A stretch of 64,000 nt of DNA from Cryphonectria parasitica EP155 (taxonomy: Eukaryota > Ascomycota > Sordariomycetes > Diaporthales > Cryphonectriaceae): contig NW_024468915.1 of assembly GCF_011745365.1 (NCBI RefSeq), positions 3,264,653-3,328,652 on the forward strand, read 5' to 3'. Position numbers and translations under genes: made by a program. The notes under the pieces were generated by a model, which was not told the DNA's origin, searched no databases, and saw nothing but the letters and a program-made list of their open reading frames with translations. Shown here piece by piece: positions 24,054 to 35,464 of this stretch (positions are counted from its first letter, which is position 1; each line of letters begins with the position of its first letter).

Positions 24054-24911
24054 ATGCAGTACTCTTCAGCTATCCTCATCGCGGCCTTTGCTGTTACCAA
24101 CGTCCTCGCACACGGTGTCATCACTGAGGTGCAGGGTTCCAACGGTGTCAACCTGCCTGGTCTCTCCGTGGCTGATGGCACTCCTCGTGACTGCCCCTCG
24201 CCTGGCTGCGGTGCTGAGGCCGACACCTCCATCATCCGCAGCGCCGAGCTCGGCACCACCAAGGCCACCGCCCTGGGCCGCACCAACGGAGGCGGTCCCG
24301 TTGATGCCGAGACCATGATCTCCACCTTCATGGACGGCGCCTCGGCCAACAGCTCCGCCGTCACCGCCGCCCGCGCCCTCCACGCCGAGAACATGGCCCG
24401 TCGCGCCAACCTGCCTCGTGCTGCCAACGGTGGCACCAAGACCCCTTCGGGCACCAGCGAGACGGGCGTCAAGGCTGCCACCGGTGTGGCTGCCGAGTCT
24501 GGCCTGCCCACTACCCAGGATGACGGCACTATCGCCATGACCTTCCACCAGGTCAACCAGGACGGCGCTGGTCCTCTGACCGCCCAGATCGATGCCACCT
24601 CTGGAGGCCAGGACGCCTCCGCCTTCCAGGACGCCCAGGTCAGCACCAACGTTCCGGGTCTCGGCATTGGTGGCCTCTCTGCTGCTCAGACCACCGACTT
24701 CCCCGTCAACGTCCAGATGCCCGCAGGCATGACCTGCTCCGGCTCCGTCGGCGGCGCCAGCAACGTCTGTATCGTCCGCATGCAGAACAGCGCCCTGGCC
24801 GGTCCCTTTGGAGGCTCAGCTGCCTTCACCCAGAGCCCTGCTGCCAAGAAGCGCGCCATCGAGTACAACCTGGCTAAGCGCCGCTTTGCCCGTGCCCTCA
24901 AGACGGAGTAA
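24054..24911 (+). CDS. Egh16-like secreted protein (GAS1/MAS-type)
   Basis: Intronless, 285 residues. Signal peptide residues 1-19 (MQYSSAILIAAFAVTNVLA), then mature HGVITEVQGSNGVNLPGLSV. Family marks are the TPRDCPSPGCG Cys pair near residue 47, the IAMTFHQVNQDGAGPL block (His165) and the end VCIVRMQNSALAGPFGGSAA followed by a basic tail with KKR and KRR. This matches the Egh16 family first seen in powdery mildew and the GAS1/GAS2 (MAS) proteins of rice blast appressoria; members also exist in non-pathogens. Role is extracellular or surface, but biochemistry is not established. The 5' flank is CT-rich, suggesting strong expression. The start is the only sensible one for the signal peptide. 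Confidence 0.87.
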   Translation: MQYSSAILIAAFAVTNVLAHGVITEVQGSNGVNLPGLSVADGTPRDCPSPGCGAEADTSIIRSAELGTTKATALGRTNGGGPVDAETMISTFMDGASANSSAVTAARALHAENMARRANLPRAANGGTKTPSGTSETGVKAATGVAAESGLPTTQDDGTIAMTFHQVNQDGAGPLTAQIDATSGGQDASAFQDAQVSTNVPGLGIGGLSAAQTTDFPVNVQMPAGMTCSGSVGGASNVCIVRMQNSALAGPFGGSAAFTQSPAAKKRAIEYNLAKRRFARALKTE

Positions 24912-26140
24912 GAGCAGTCGACTCCACCACGGATAAAGATTGAATTAGTAAATAAGGGTGTCTGGGTCTTCCACACAACTTCGCTGCTGGTCTGGACTAG
25001 CAGAAGAAGAGGTTATTACTGTTCTTGGTTGGTGTTTTGATCATGATAATGGTTGGCTATTCATTGGGTTCTCAGCGCATTATTATACCACGCTCTTTTC
25101 TTTTTGTTTCATATACACGAAAAAAGACCCATTACGACATGGGCATAGCTATATACGAGGAGGAACGGTTGTAAATAATATGAGATAGATGGTTGTAAAT
25201 GATGAGAACACATTCCTTAAATCCTAATCTTGGGTGAAGCTTGAAGCTTTGTGAAATTCCTAAATTTGTAAACTGTAAACTAACTATTCCGCAGTTTTGA
25301 TTGCACAACAGAGCTCTGCTTGGGTCGTTTCAGGAGGAGCCCATCTACAACACGCCGTCTGGAGGCGCATGGAGCTCCGTGAGGGGCCTTCTGCTGCGCT
25401 AATCGGTGGCAGGCTCGTTGAACTATATGCTGCTGCATGTTGTCATTGCTTACAGTAGTATAACTAGCATTATGCTGATAGGGCCACAGTGTATGTGCCA
25501 TACTTCTCTCTTGGCGTACTTTTGGTTTGGGCCATTGGTGTGTATATAAAAATAAATTAAAAAAAAAAAGAAGAAACAAGAAACTAATTGAAATACATAA
25601 GAGCTGTAAGGTCAGTCCCCTGGCATCGAGGGCAGAGACAACATGAAGAAAAGAATAGAAATGAGAAACACACCTTCTATGTCATCATTGGTTCCAAGAG
25701 CTTACAAGGTTGTAGATTGGTCGCGTTGATCTGGCACATGTAGATGGAGACGGGCTTGGTCAGGTTTATCGCCTGCCAGACCATGCTCAACGTCTTGCCC
25801 TCTACATAGACAGCATTCGATGCTGCATGTTTCTTCTTGTTACTTCTACATCTTTATGAATTGCTAATGTCATCCAGTGCAGGCAAAGTGATTATCAAAG
25901 AGCGTATGTGTAGTATAAGTTTTCTATCTTGTTCACTTTCTTCGGTAGTTGGGCACTAAGCATTCATAATTTATATCGTATCAGTGCGTGCATGGTTGCT
26001 AGTGACTGGATTTGCTTCTAAGATTCATAGTAGATTCTAATCCAGACTGCAATGTTTTTTTTATGGATCAACAAATACACATTTACCCTAATAAATAATT
26101 CAGAAGGATTCAAGAACAGAGAGAGCGACCCCTCTACCTT

Positions 26141-26175
<35 letters not shown>

Positions 26176-26699
26176 GTTTTTGTTTTTACTTATTCTTTGC
26201 TGGGTTGTTCATATGCACTATCTATGTCCAGTAGGACCTGTTACTCAGGTGACAGGCAGTTTTAAAGTCTCCCGATAGCAGGCAGAATAAGTGTATTAGT
26301 TCGACAACAGTGTCTTGGATTCTGTTGTTCCTGCCGCCTCTTTTCTGCTTCTGGCAGAGCATTCTTCTCTTGTCTAGCCTCTATTAGCAGACTCTATCCA
26401 GATGGTCCGTGAAGCCCATTTTCCTCCAGCCTGTCATCCAGATATCTAACACTATATACAGCGTGAAAGGCTGATCTTTTTTTGCACTACACCGCTCCTG
26501 TTTGACCTGATCAGCGTGTCTCTTATTCAACATGCACGAGATCTGCACCAGGTTGATGATCCATTACAATGCAAGGCCTACGCGCCAGCTAGATGCTAGA
26601 CAAGGGCTAATGCCCTGAATCCCGTCCCTTAAATGTTCTTTGTCAACCGAGTCTCCAGATCGCCACCTCCATCTGGCCTACTCAGGACGTTTTCCGTGC
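24912..26699. other. Gene-free spacer (1.8 kb)
   Basis: 3' flanks of the Egh16-like and homoaconitase genes, which converge. It contains a (CT)n tract at about 26143-26171 and A/T-rich DNA. No gene seen. Confidence 0.7.
26143..26171. repeat. (CT)n microsatellite
   Basis: About 14 CT units, intergenic. Confidence 0.93.
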
Positions 26700-29114
26700 T
26701 CATGACTTCCCAATCTCTCCCTTGACCCATGACTCCAGCCCGCCTGCTGCGATGATAGCCTGCACGTTCTCCGGCAGCTCGCCGACCTGCTCCGTCCAGG
26801 TCTCACCACCCTTACCCTCCGTGACCTTGACGAGGCTGCGCTTCACGTCCCACGTCAGTGTCCAGCCCGTCCGGCGCGTCAGCTGGCGCCCAGCGGCCTG
26901 GCCCGAAGTGGAAGAGAAGTGGGCACGCAGGCGCTCGAGGAGACGGGGGACTTCGAGGCCCATAAGCGCATTGTTGATACTATTCCGAGCAAAGATGTTG
27001 CCAAAGCTCCCAGCCACGACTAGGGGGATCTGCTTTGCGAGCAGCGCGGTCGCAGCCTGTTCTCTTGAAGACCCACAGCCAAAGTTTCTGCCGGCGACAA
27101 GAATATCGTTGGGCTTGGCGATGCCGTGAAACTCGGGGTCGTAGTTGGACATGCAGGCGCGTGCCATGTCCTCCTTGGAGACGTTATCCTGATATGTTAA
27201 TTTTCCAGGGTAGATACTGTCTGTATCGAGATTGTCGGCGTCGCAAAAGAGGATCTCGCCGCTGATCATCTCGGGGAAGCCCGGCAGGATCTTGACGGCG
27301 GGTTTGTCGTCGTCACTACCTTCGACAGACTGCATCAGAGATTCCATCTGCCGCAAGGCATCGGCAAGTTCGTGCTCCATAGTGGGCTCACTACCGGTGC
27401 CAAATCCACACTCCACGCCAGACCAGTCTGCTGGTACCTGGTGGGCCCCTGGGCCAGAGATAATACCGCTGAGAGCGCTGGCGGCAACGACTTCGGGGCT
27501 CGCCAGGTAGGCGAGGGCATCTCGAGAGCCCATCCGTCCCTTGAAGTTTCGATTACTAGCGCTGATCCCGACCTCGCCGGGTTCCAGAAGCCCTTTGCCC
27601 AGGCCAATGCACGGCCCGCACCCGGCGGGCAGTGGCTGCGCACCAGCATCGAGCAGAGCCTGCCAGTCGCCTGCAGCCTCGGCAGCCTCCTGCTCAGGTG
27701 CTGAGGCCGCGGCAATGTAGAACTGGACACCGTCGGCAATTTTGGGAGTAGTGCCTGGGTTCGCCTTGGCGGCGTCTTTGAAGACTTTGGCGGCCGCGGC
27801 AAGATCGGAAGCACGAGAGTTGGTGCAGGAGACGACGTATGCACGATTGATCTTGATGTTCTGCTGGACGAGCTCGTTGAGGGGCGTTGCCACCTTGACC
27901 GAGTTGGGCCCCGAGACGTAGGGCGAGAGGGTAGAGAGGTTGAGATAGAGCTGCTTGGCATAGGAAGCGCCCTTGTCCGCTGTGAGGGGATTGGCAAACA
28001 ACTCTTCGATCTTCTGGTGGGTGATACGTTCTCGGGTGGTCCGCGTCTCGTACGATGTTGCCTCCTCCGCCTTGCGCTGCAGCCAGCTCTTCAGTGTCTG
28101 GTCGATAGGGAACAACCCGGTGAGCGCCCCCCATTCACATGCCATGTTGGCTATCGTCATCCGGCTGTCCACCGGCAAGCTTGCCATCGTCTCCTCCGAG
28201 CCGGTGAACTCGACTGCGTGGTTCAGGACGTCGCTGTTGAACAGTCCGCATAATGCGACGATCACGTCCTTGCCCGTCACTCCTTCTGGCAGTGCTCCTG
28301 TCAGTGTCACCCGTGCGACAGGCGGGATCTGCCACCAGGTTCGCGAGGTTGCCCAGATACTAGCAGCATCTGTTCGTACGACAGGCGTTCCAAGGCAGCC
28401 CACCGCGCCGTAGTGTGTACTGTGCGAGTCCGAGGCAACGACCATCGTCCCAGGCCATGCATATCCTTCCTCCACCATGATCTGGTGCCCAATGCCTCGT
28501 CCTGCTGGATAGAAGTCGATTCCATGCTGCTTCGCAAACTCCTCAATCTGCCGGTACTTCTTCAGATTGGACTCGCTGTCGTTCTGGACATCGTGGTCGA
28601 GAGTCATGACGATCTGCTGCGGATCGTTGACGCGTGTTGCTCCTAGAGACATGAATTTGAGGGCCACAGGCCATGAATTGTCGTGGGTCATGCAGAACTC
28701 GGGTTTCATGCTGATATAGTCGCCGCTCTTGACGAGCTTTCCCTCAGGAAGACCGATGGCATATCGTTGTACGATCTTCTCCGTCAGGGTCTGCGGTGGC
28801 TGCTTCTGGGAAGAGATGATTGAAGAGAAGTTCCTGGACTGCGCGCCGAATGCTCTAGGTCGTACGGAAGCGGTGGTCGTGCTCAGGGAGCTTACTCGGC
28901 AAGACGAGGAGGGTGGGCATGTCGAGGAGAGCGGACGCAATCCATGTTGGTGGTGGTGAACTATCCTCCTCGGCAAGAGGCCGACAGATGGAGTCAACCG
29001 AGGAGGAAGCCTGAACTTTGGTGAGGAGTTAGAGGGAGCTGGCTGTTTGAAAAGATGATTGAGAAGAGGATGCGTTCTATTACTTACTGATCTACGAGGA
29101 ATCATGTGCGTCAT
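26700..29114 (-). CDS. LYS4: Homoaconitase, mitochondrial (lysine biosynthesis)
   Basis: About 804 residues on one frame. The enzyme interconverts homocitrate/cis-homoaconitate and homoisocitrate in the fungal alpha-aminoadipate route to lysine, inside mitochondria. A long Arg/Ser/Pro-rich presequence (to about residue 105) precedes [17 protein letters not shown]. The [4Fe-4S] ligands are in the CTNSRASDL and GCGPCIGLG motifs. The swivel domain contains [17 protein letters not shown] and [17 protein letters not shown]. Near the N-terminus a perfect gtaagt (29087-29082) and an acceptor at 29043 would excise a 45-bp intron without changing frame, removing 15 residues; both models are open. Start could be MTHMIPRR or MIPRR. 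(Aspergillus name: lysF.). Confidence 0.95.
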   Translation of the reverse strand: MTHMIPRRSVSNRTHPLLNHLFKQPAPSNSSPKFRLPPRLTPSVGLLPRRIVHHHQHGLRPLSSTCPPSSSCRVSSLSTTTASVRPRAFGAQSRNFSSIISSQKQPPQTLTEKIVQRYAIGLPEGKLVKSGDYISMKPEFCMTHDNSWPVALKFMSLGATRVNDPQQIVMTLDHDVQNDSESNLKKYRQIEEFAKQHGIDFYPAGRGIGHQIMVEEGYAWPGTMVVASDSHSTHYGAVGCLGTPVVRTDAASIWATSRTWWQIPPVARVTLTGALPEGVTGKDVIVALCGLFNSDVLNHAVEFTGSEETMASLPVDSRMTIANMACEWGALTGLFPIDQTLKSWLQRKAEEATSYETRTTRERITHQKIEELFANPLTADKGASYAKQLYLNLSTLSPYVSGPNSVKVATPLNELVQQNIKINRAYVVSCTNSRASDLAAAAKVFKDAAKANPGTTPKIADGVQFYIAAASAPEQEAAEAAGDWQALLDAGAQPLPAGCGPCIGLGKGLLEPGEVGISASNRNFKGRMGSRDALAYLASPEVVAASALSGIISGPGAHQVPADWSGVECGFGTGSEPTMEHELADALRQMESLMQSVEGSDDDKPAVKILPGFPEMISGEILFCDADNLDTDSIYPGKLTYQDNVSKEDMARACMSNYDPEFHGIAKPNDILVAGRNFGCGSSREQAATALLAKQIPLVVAGSFGNIFARNSINNALMGLEVPRLLERLRAHFSSTSGQAAGRQLTRRTGWTLTWDVKRSLVKVTEGKGGETWTEQVGELPENVQAIIAAGGLESWVKGEIGKS

Positions 29115-29796
29115 TGGGAAACGCGATCATGTATGTACCTCAGGATGGTCATTTCCAGAATTGATCATTCTCAAGTCTCATGAATAACTTCTACTTTTCC
29201 ATCTTTTTCTTTTTCTTCCATGCAGTTGTTGCGAAGCCGGACTATTACGTCAGCCAGGACTTTCTCAGGGTGGGTTTCACCCAGCACTTGGGCAACTAGC
29301 GCTAGCTGCAAAGCTGGGGCCCCATGTAGAGATGGGGCATAGATGACCAATCATCGTTACTGGGTTGCACATCCATACCAGGATGCTGGATTGGTGTATG
29401 GATAAGTTGCAACGAAATCGGCAGCCTTCCAAGGTTTCCAGCTACCCAGCCTGAAAAGCTGGATAGACAACCTCGCGTTCATTACGATTTGATAGAGAAT
29501 TGTAATTTGCTCCTCAGTTGATTAATCTAATCGTTTATTTGACACACATTTGAATAACTCCAAAGGCAGTAAATACTCGAAGTAATGACCTATACATTGT
29601 TTCCTTATCAGAGGTCTGTACTTTACACCCCGCTTGTCAACATAAACCTCTTGTGTGCATAGATATTTTTGGGTTACTGGAATGCTCTATATAGCAGCCT
29701 AGCCTCTCAGTCCTTGGAGAAGTTCATAATCAGTGACATCCACGTGGTAAGTGTGGTGATGGAAGTCAAAGTCGGACAGGTACGTTCACCGTCGGG
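29115..29796. other. Gene-free spacer
   Basis: About 680 bp holding the upstream region of homoaconitase and the 3' flank of the rhodopsin-like gene. No gene seen. Base composition begins to drop in GC from here rightwards. Confidence 0.65.
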
Positions 29797-31385
29797 TCAG
29801 ACCATCGATCGTGCATCATAGCTCTGGTCAACTTCGAGCATCCGAGTAATTCCATTTGGGCCTTGTCCTTCCTGCCAGTTGTTCGGGTTGGCTGGGCTCT
29901 GGATAGTGGCTTGAGTCTGAGTGAGAAGGCTTGTGTCTCTGAGCTCGTAGTAGCTTGTGCCTAGTGGGAAGCCGCCTTCTGCAATAGTTTGGTCAATTCC
30001 TTGAGCTCTCCCTTTCTTGCCCCCGCCGCCAACGGTTTCGATTTTCTTCTTGTAACTCGGTTCGCCGGACTTGGTGTTCGTGTCTCTGTCCTCGTAGTTG
30101 GTAAAGTGAGTCCTTAGTTTTTTATAAAATGTCGAATTTGCCACGTGAAGCCTGAGAAAAGTGGCGAAAGCAGGCATGCAGCCAACAATCAATGTGACAA
30201 AATCCTCAACTATGCTATTTCATGAACACTGTTAATAAACTTCTTTCATTGTTTTAATGTGACCTTAGAGCAGAAGGATCGGAGATTGTACCGACAACTC
30301 ACATCGGCAAAAAGACTTGTGCATCGGCCCAAGTATCATCACCCGAAGCCACAATCAGGCGAAAACGATACACACAGGCGATAACGCTGGCGACAATACC
30401 CCTGGGAGATTCAACATAGTTAACCAGCCGACTTCGAGCTATTTAAACACCAATTGAGGGCAATGGTAATATAAGAGCTTACATAAGAGCAGTCCCAAAC
30501 AGGATAAAGAGTTTGAGACGCAGTTTTCGCGGCATGTTGAGAGTTTTCAGAATAGGAAATGGCAGGATAAATATATATATATCCAGCAGCACTGCACATG
30601 GTCCTTGATATGTTCCAAGCCATTTCGCATCTGCTGGACGTTGGTTGACGACAAGATCCGACCAGGTTTCTCCAGCATGAGGAGCTCCTAAGAAACCGGT
30701 AACGAACAAGTTCGGAACATAGACTATCGCGTTGACAGCAATCCCAGCATAGATCGCCCAACGCATCGACTGTTTCACGGAGAAGATCTGGAGAAGGATC
30801 AAGAATACTGATGTCTTGGATAGTCCAACAGCGAATGGAGCGATTATAGAGTTGGCGAAGTCGATCTAGACTCATTTCGATCAAACTTGTAAGCGGTTTT
30901 TCTGTTGCAATCTTTACCGGATGGTTATAGAGTTGATGGGGCTTGCCTTCATGTACTCTCCTGTGAACCAGCACTTGAAGATAGCAAGTATTTGTTAGAA
31001 TTGAGTATGGTATTCTTAGACCGTGATGAACTTACAATTGGTATATCCCATTCGTGCCGAAACCAACGGCGGGTCAAAATGACAACCACAGCATGTGCTA
31101 CATCAAAAATGAAAGCCGCAATAGCCACGTCTGTTTCAACTTCCGTCAGATTTGGCTTATGCTTCTCACATAAATTCTAAGTGACGTACAGTCGGCAACC
31201 GCTAGTTTGCGGAAGTTGACATACAACCGTCCAGCCATGAGGACAGAGGCCCAAAATATCATAATACTGCAAACCGCGATGGCTGTGTTTGCTAAGGAAG
31301 GTGGGTTGACAAGATTTGAAGTGTATCCATCTGGAGGTTGCACTGGTGCGATGAGACAAAGGGGGTTGGTTGCGTCATTGTCCAT
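29797..31385 (-). CDS. Fungal rhodopsin-like 7-TM integral membrane protein
   Basis: Six exons by my reading: 31385-31190, 31130-31036, 30973-30947, 30865-30483, 30401-30303 and 30214-29797; 405 residues. Exon 3 (27 nt, CWFTGEYMK) needs a GC donor (gcaagc) to stay in frame; the alternative gtaaag donor 29 nt later breaks the frame. Hydrophobic helices start with NTAIAVCSIMIFWASVLMAG and include FILLQ-type, DIYIFILPFPIL and LKLFILFGTALM segments, ending with FVTLIVGCMPAFATFLRL before a polar cytoplasmic tail of about 100 residues. This is the pattern of the Ascomycota family annotated as rhodopsin domain/SAT4-like, often found beside metabolite genes and of unclear ligand. No retinal Lys can be claimed. 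Divergent from the P450. Confidence 0.82.
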
Positions 31386-32132
31386 GATTCTGGTTGATTG
31401 GCAGAATCAGTCCTCTGAAAATTGAAGAGTCCTTTAGAAGGGTGCAATGAAATAATAGCACTGAAATTCGAGGATATAGTAATGTCTGCCTGATAAGGGG
31501 GCGGGGGACAAAAAGAAATGATGCAAGCAGGGAGAGTAGAGAAAACTACCACAGAAATGGTGGAAGGTTATGAGCAAAGATGTAAAGAAAGAAGAACAGA
31601 AAGAAACGTTCAAGTTCGATGCATGTTAGTAAGGAGCAACTGCAAGTAAGCTGCCTGCTTACCAGGAATATCCTGCGAGGATGTAATCAAATGGTGGAAA
31701 AATCATGTTGATGGGTTTCACCACATGCATGAGCTGACCACATTCACCTCGGCTGATAGTGGCTTGGGGGGTTGGGGGCTCAAATACAACTCTTGTTGAT
31801 ACTGAAAAGTTGAGTGAAACCTTTATTCGGCCCTTTTGCCTTGGGGATGGAAGCACAAATGCAATGGCTTATGTAGCCATTGGTTTTCCTTGGGGGCTAA
31901 CATATGATAGGCAATATTCTTCTGGCTGTTTGAATTTGGGTGGAGGCTGAAAGGACAAATGCAACTTCTGAGACATTTTCTTCTTATAAGCAGAAAGGAA
32001 AGTATATCTTCTTATACAGGAATAAAAAGAATACCCATTTCCTTTTCTGAAAATCTCGAAGCATATTATTTCTTCACCAAAAAATACTAGAGCACACCCC
32101 ACGAATATTACCTCCACACTATCGTGAATGCC
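31386..32132. promoter_or_regulatory. Divergent promoter region, rhodopsin-like / P450
   Basis: 747 bp between two head-to-head start codons; no gene inside. A shared bidirectional promoter is plausible, which would co-regulate the pair. Confidence 0.5.
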
Positions 32133-34258
32133 ATGCCTATCACAGCTTTCAGTCTTGCTGACTACGTGTCGCGCGTTCCTCTGGCAATGATTGTTGCCAT
32201 ATGTGGGCTTCTACTTTATTTATGGCGGTCTGCAAGATACCTCGGCAAACGGCTGAATGGAATCATCTACCTGTTCAAAGGTATAGCGATCATTGATGAA
32301 GCCTATTCCAAAGTGCGTTGGAGGCTCTCACAAATGGATACTTGTCGTTAAAGATTTACTGAAACAATGTCATTAGGCCAACGGCCAGCCATTCAAAGTC
32401 TCGACACCATCCAATGATATCTTAATGATCACATCGAATGATCTCTACACGGATGTCAAGTTCTCTACTCATCGCAATCTGTCCCTAAATGCAGCTGCAA
32501 AAGAGGCAAATTCCCCTTTGAACCTAGCGTTCTGGAGTACCTTCATCATAATAATGGTTTTTTTTCTTGACAGCTCTTGCAACCCCAGTACACAATGCCT
32601 CTTTTCAAATGGCAGGATGCGCGCAAGACGAGTGATGGCGGTGCATTTACCCGCGCGATCCGCACTAGCCTCACCGCGCACCTTCAGTACTTACAGCCGA
32701 ATCTGGAAAGTATTGTCAAGAGCGAAATGATGAAAGCTCTTCATCAGACAGACAGGCATGGTACGATGCTTGCAGCTATGGATTTTTCCTTGATGCAGTG
32801 TTACTAAATTCAGCTGATGGTGTTAGGCTGGGCGCATCCCAAAATCTTTCCCCTAATGAAACATATCGTTTCTAAATTGAACTGCTATGCCTTTTTTGGC
32901 CCAGAGCTTTGTACGTTACTGTCTATGAAGTATCCTTTGGCCGTCGTTCTAGCTAACTGGAAATATTTGCCATCAGGGCAGGATGACGAGTTCGTCGCTA
33001 CGGCATTGGAATACCCACAGACCACCGTTTTCGCAGCAGAGCTTGTGAGGAATCTTCCGACCTTCTTGTGTCCGTATGTATCTGTCCAACAGCCTGAAGA
33101 TCTATGATTCTCCCATTACCAGAGTTTTATACAAAGACCAATCTGACTTTGTCTCGGGCAGTCTCGCCGCTGGTTTGGCAACAAATTGGGGCCAGGCTGA
33201 GAAAACACTTGTCCACTACCTGTCCCCTATCGTTGAGGAGCGACTACGCATAAAGGAGAAGATTCGCGAATCAGGCGCTTCAGACCAGCTTGACAAGCCG
33301 GTAAGATAGACTGGCACCCTTAATAAGGCGATTATACTTACGAGCTAAATCGAACGAAACAGAAAGACGTGATGCAATGGATGATTGATGTGAGTCCTCA
33401 GAGGAATTGGACGACGACTTTGATGGTGGGACAGATTCTGGCGGTGTGGGTCCCTTCGGTTCATCAAATATCTATGGTAAGGATTTCAATGATCACGAGT
33501 CTACGCCCATTTTCATCGACATCGGCCTAACTTATGTCTTATAATTCAGGTGACTACTTTTGCGATAGAGGATCTCTGCATGTACGAGGAGTACGTTCAG
33601 CCACTCCGAGAGGAAATACGCCAGGTCCTGGGGGACGCGAATTCCGCGTCTATTCGAGACGTAGAGCAGCTGCCCCTTCTTGACAGCTTCCTTCGCGAGT
33701 CAATTCGCATGACCAACACAGACCCGATAGTCATGCGTCGAAAGGCAGTCGAGCCACACATTCTGTGTGATGGCTCTCGCGTGGCAAAGGGCGACTGGAT
33801 ATGCGTGCCCCAACAAGCTATCATGAAGGATGGCAGCATGTATCGCAACCCTCATGAGTTTGATGGCTTCCGTTTTGCGAAGGCCAATGAAGTCCTACGT
33901 CATGGTCATTTATCCCCTGATACTCCTGACAAGGTAGAGACGAAACTGAACGATGCCAACTTTGAATGGTCTGTATGGGGATTTGACCCGGCTGCTTGGT
34001 AGGTATTACCCCTGACCGCTCCCCCACCCACAATGTTCACTCAAGAGAGTGACCGGCTAATATACTGATTGAAAATTTCTCCTCTTTTACAGCCCTGGAC
34101 GTTGGTATGCTACCTTGGTTATAAAGCTCATCATTATACACGTTCTGGAAAATTGGGATTGCAAATTAGCCGACAAAAATGCGTCTCGATCCAAAACATG
34201 GCGCACAAATTGCTTTCCCCGTTCTGATACCATTGTGTCAATGAGGAAGCTTGAGTAG
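32133..34258 (+). CDS. Cytochrome P450 monooxygenase (fungal, CYP503/68-like layout)
   Basis: Nine exons: 32133-32312, 32377-32505, 32574-32760, 32827-32910, 32977-33073, 33162-33300, 33363-33476, 33550-33998 and 34093-34258; 514 residues, normal length. N-terminal membrane anchor PLAMIVAICGLLLYLW. Family block NAAAKE joins LLQPQYTM only if intron 2 uses a GC donor (gag|gcaaat). ExxR is Glu360-Arg363 (FLRESIRM); the heme-binding Cys is Cys460 in WGFDPAACPGRWYAT, split by the last intron. The I-helix segment (exon 7) is unusual: MVGQILAVWVPSVHQISM lacks the common A/GGxxT form. Relatives act as oxidases on diterpenes or other metabolites; substrate unknown. The upstream ATG at 32128 is out of frame. 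Confidence 0.88.
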
Positions 34259-35464
34259 TTGCAGTTCAATGAAGCGGAGAAGGGGCCAGAACATGAACCG
34301 GTTGGAAGCTGGGAGTTTCCGTTGGAGCAAAGTGTTGAAGCTTCTTCCTTCACAGAATAAATCTGCAATACACCAGAGATATCTGCAATACAATGCGCTC
34401 AAAGAACAAAGCATTCAATGCAATTGCAAGCCCTGATAGAAGAATGGTGAGTAAAACACTCTACTTGGAAAGGGAGCGAAGAATGCAAGCAAGCCCACCA
34501 GTTTGGCTGAGGCGATCTACAGAAAGCTGTGGGGCAGTTGGCTGCCAGGCTCTTGAGTCACCAGGCTTTGTACAAATGCTATCTTTCGACCCCAAATGCA
34601 AGTTTTTACCTCCGCGCGTAACACAATGCTACACGACTCACTAACCCTCGCATACTAATGCATCATTTTGCCTTCATGTCACATCGTTCATGTTGTGTAA
34701 GGAATGAGTGTTGGTTCTTGGTCGACTCTGAAAAGCACCACCTCACATACGTGGTATCATCGAGTATGAGGGGGCCAAAATGAGCAATCGAGCCACTCAT
34801 CACCCCTCGCAGCCTCGTCCATAATCTTCTAGCCATTCCGGAAAGTTGCATGCTGGATAAAAGAACTGTTCACAGGTAAACGTGCTCAGATGCCTGTTGC
34901 AATCACCTGCCCTGCACAGTTCTTATGCAACCGACATCCCCCAGCCGGCCTCGCCCCCATTGCAACACTCTTGGATAATATTAAGCGAGTGAGGCGAAGC
35001 GAGCCCCAAATCAATAGTGTCTTCTTTCGGAGCTATCTGGAAGTCTGCGTTTCCCGCGATCCCCCCTCGCCACTGATCCTTTTCGGTTTCCGGGCAAAGA
35101 CTAGTAGATCATTGCATAATACGGACTACTACCTCCGTTCGCCCTTGCAAGGCTCTGTCTGTCGTATAGACAACGGCTGACTAGCTCAAGATTCAAGTTC
35201 ATTGCAATGAAGACCCAAACTCACCCCATATCTTACACACCCTCATCCTACCGACCGCCTCACTTGCCTAGACGAAGTTAATGCTACGTGAATTTATGTA
35301 CAACCACTTTTCGTGCAGATGGGTGGGAGTTCCAATGCAATTGCGAGCTTTGTACATTCTCCTTAAGCTACTTTGACGGACCGATGCCAGGGTCAGGGGT
35401 CGACCACCTATGATAGTACTCCACAGATCTTGCCGCGTATCGTCAATAAAACTGTTCCTTGCCA
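34259..35464. other. Gene-free spacer between convergent genes
   Basis: 1.2 kb between the P450 and the GMC oxidoreductase 3' ends. Short frames show no family motifs. Confidence 0.65.

Noticed and set aside
24066..24548. Long antisense frames opposite the Egh16-like gene (minus)
   Set aside because: They mirror the strong codon bias of the plus-strand gene and are Gly/Ala-rich with no motifs.
26700..29114. Aconitase (TCA cycle) instead of homoaconitase
   Set aside because: The start [17 protein letters not shown], with [17 protein letters not shown] and the arrangement of the CTNSRASDL block, fit fungal homoaconitase better than aconitase.
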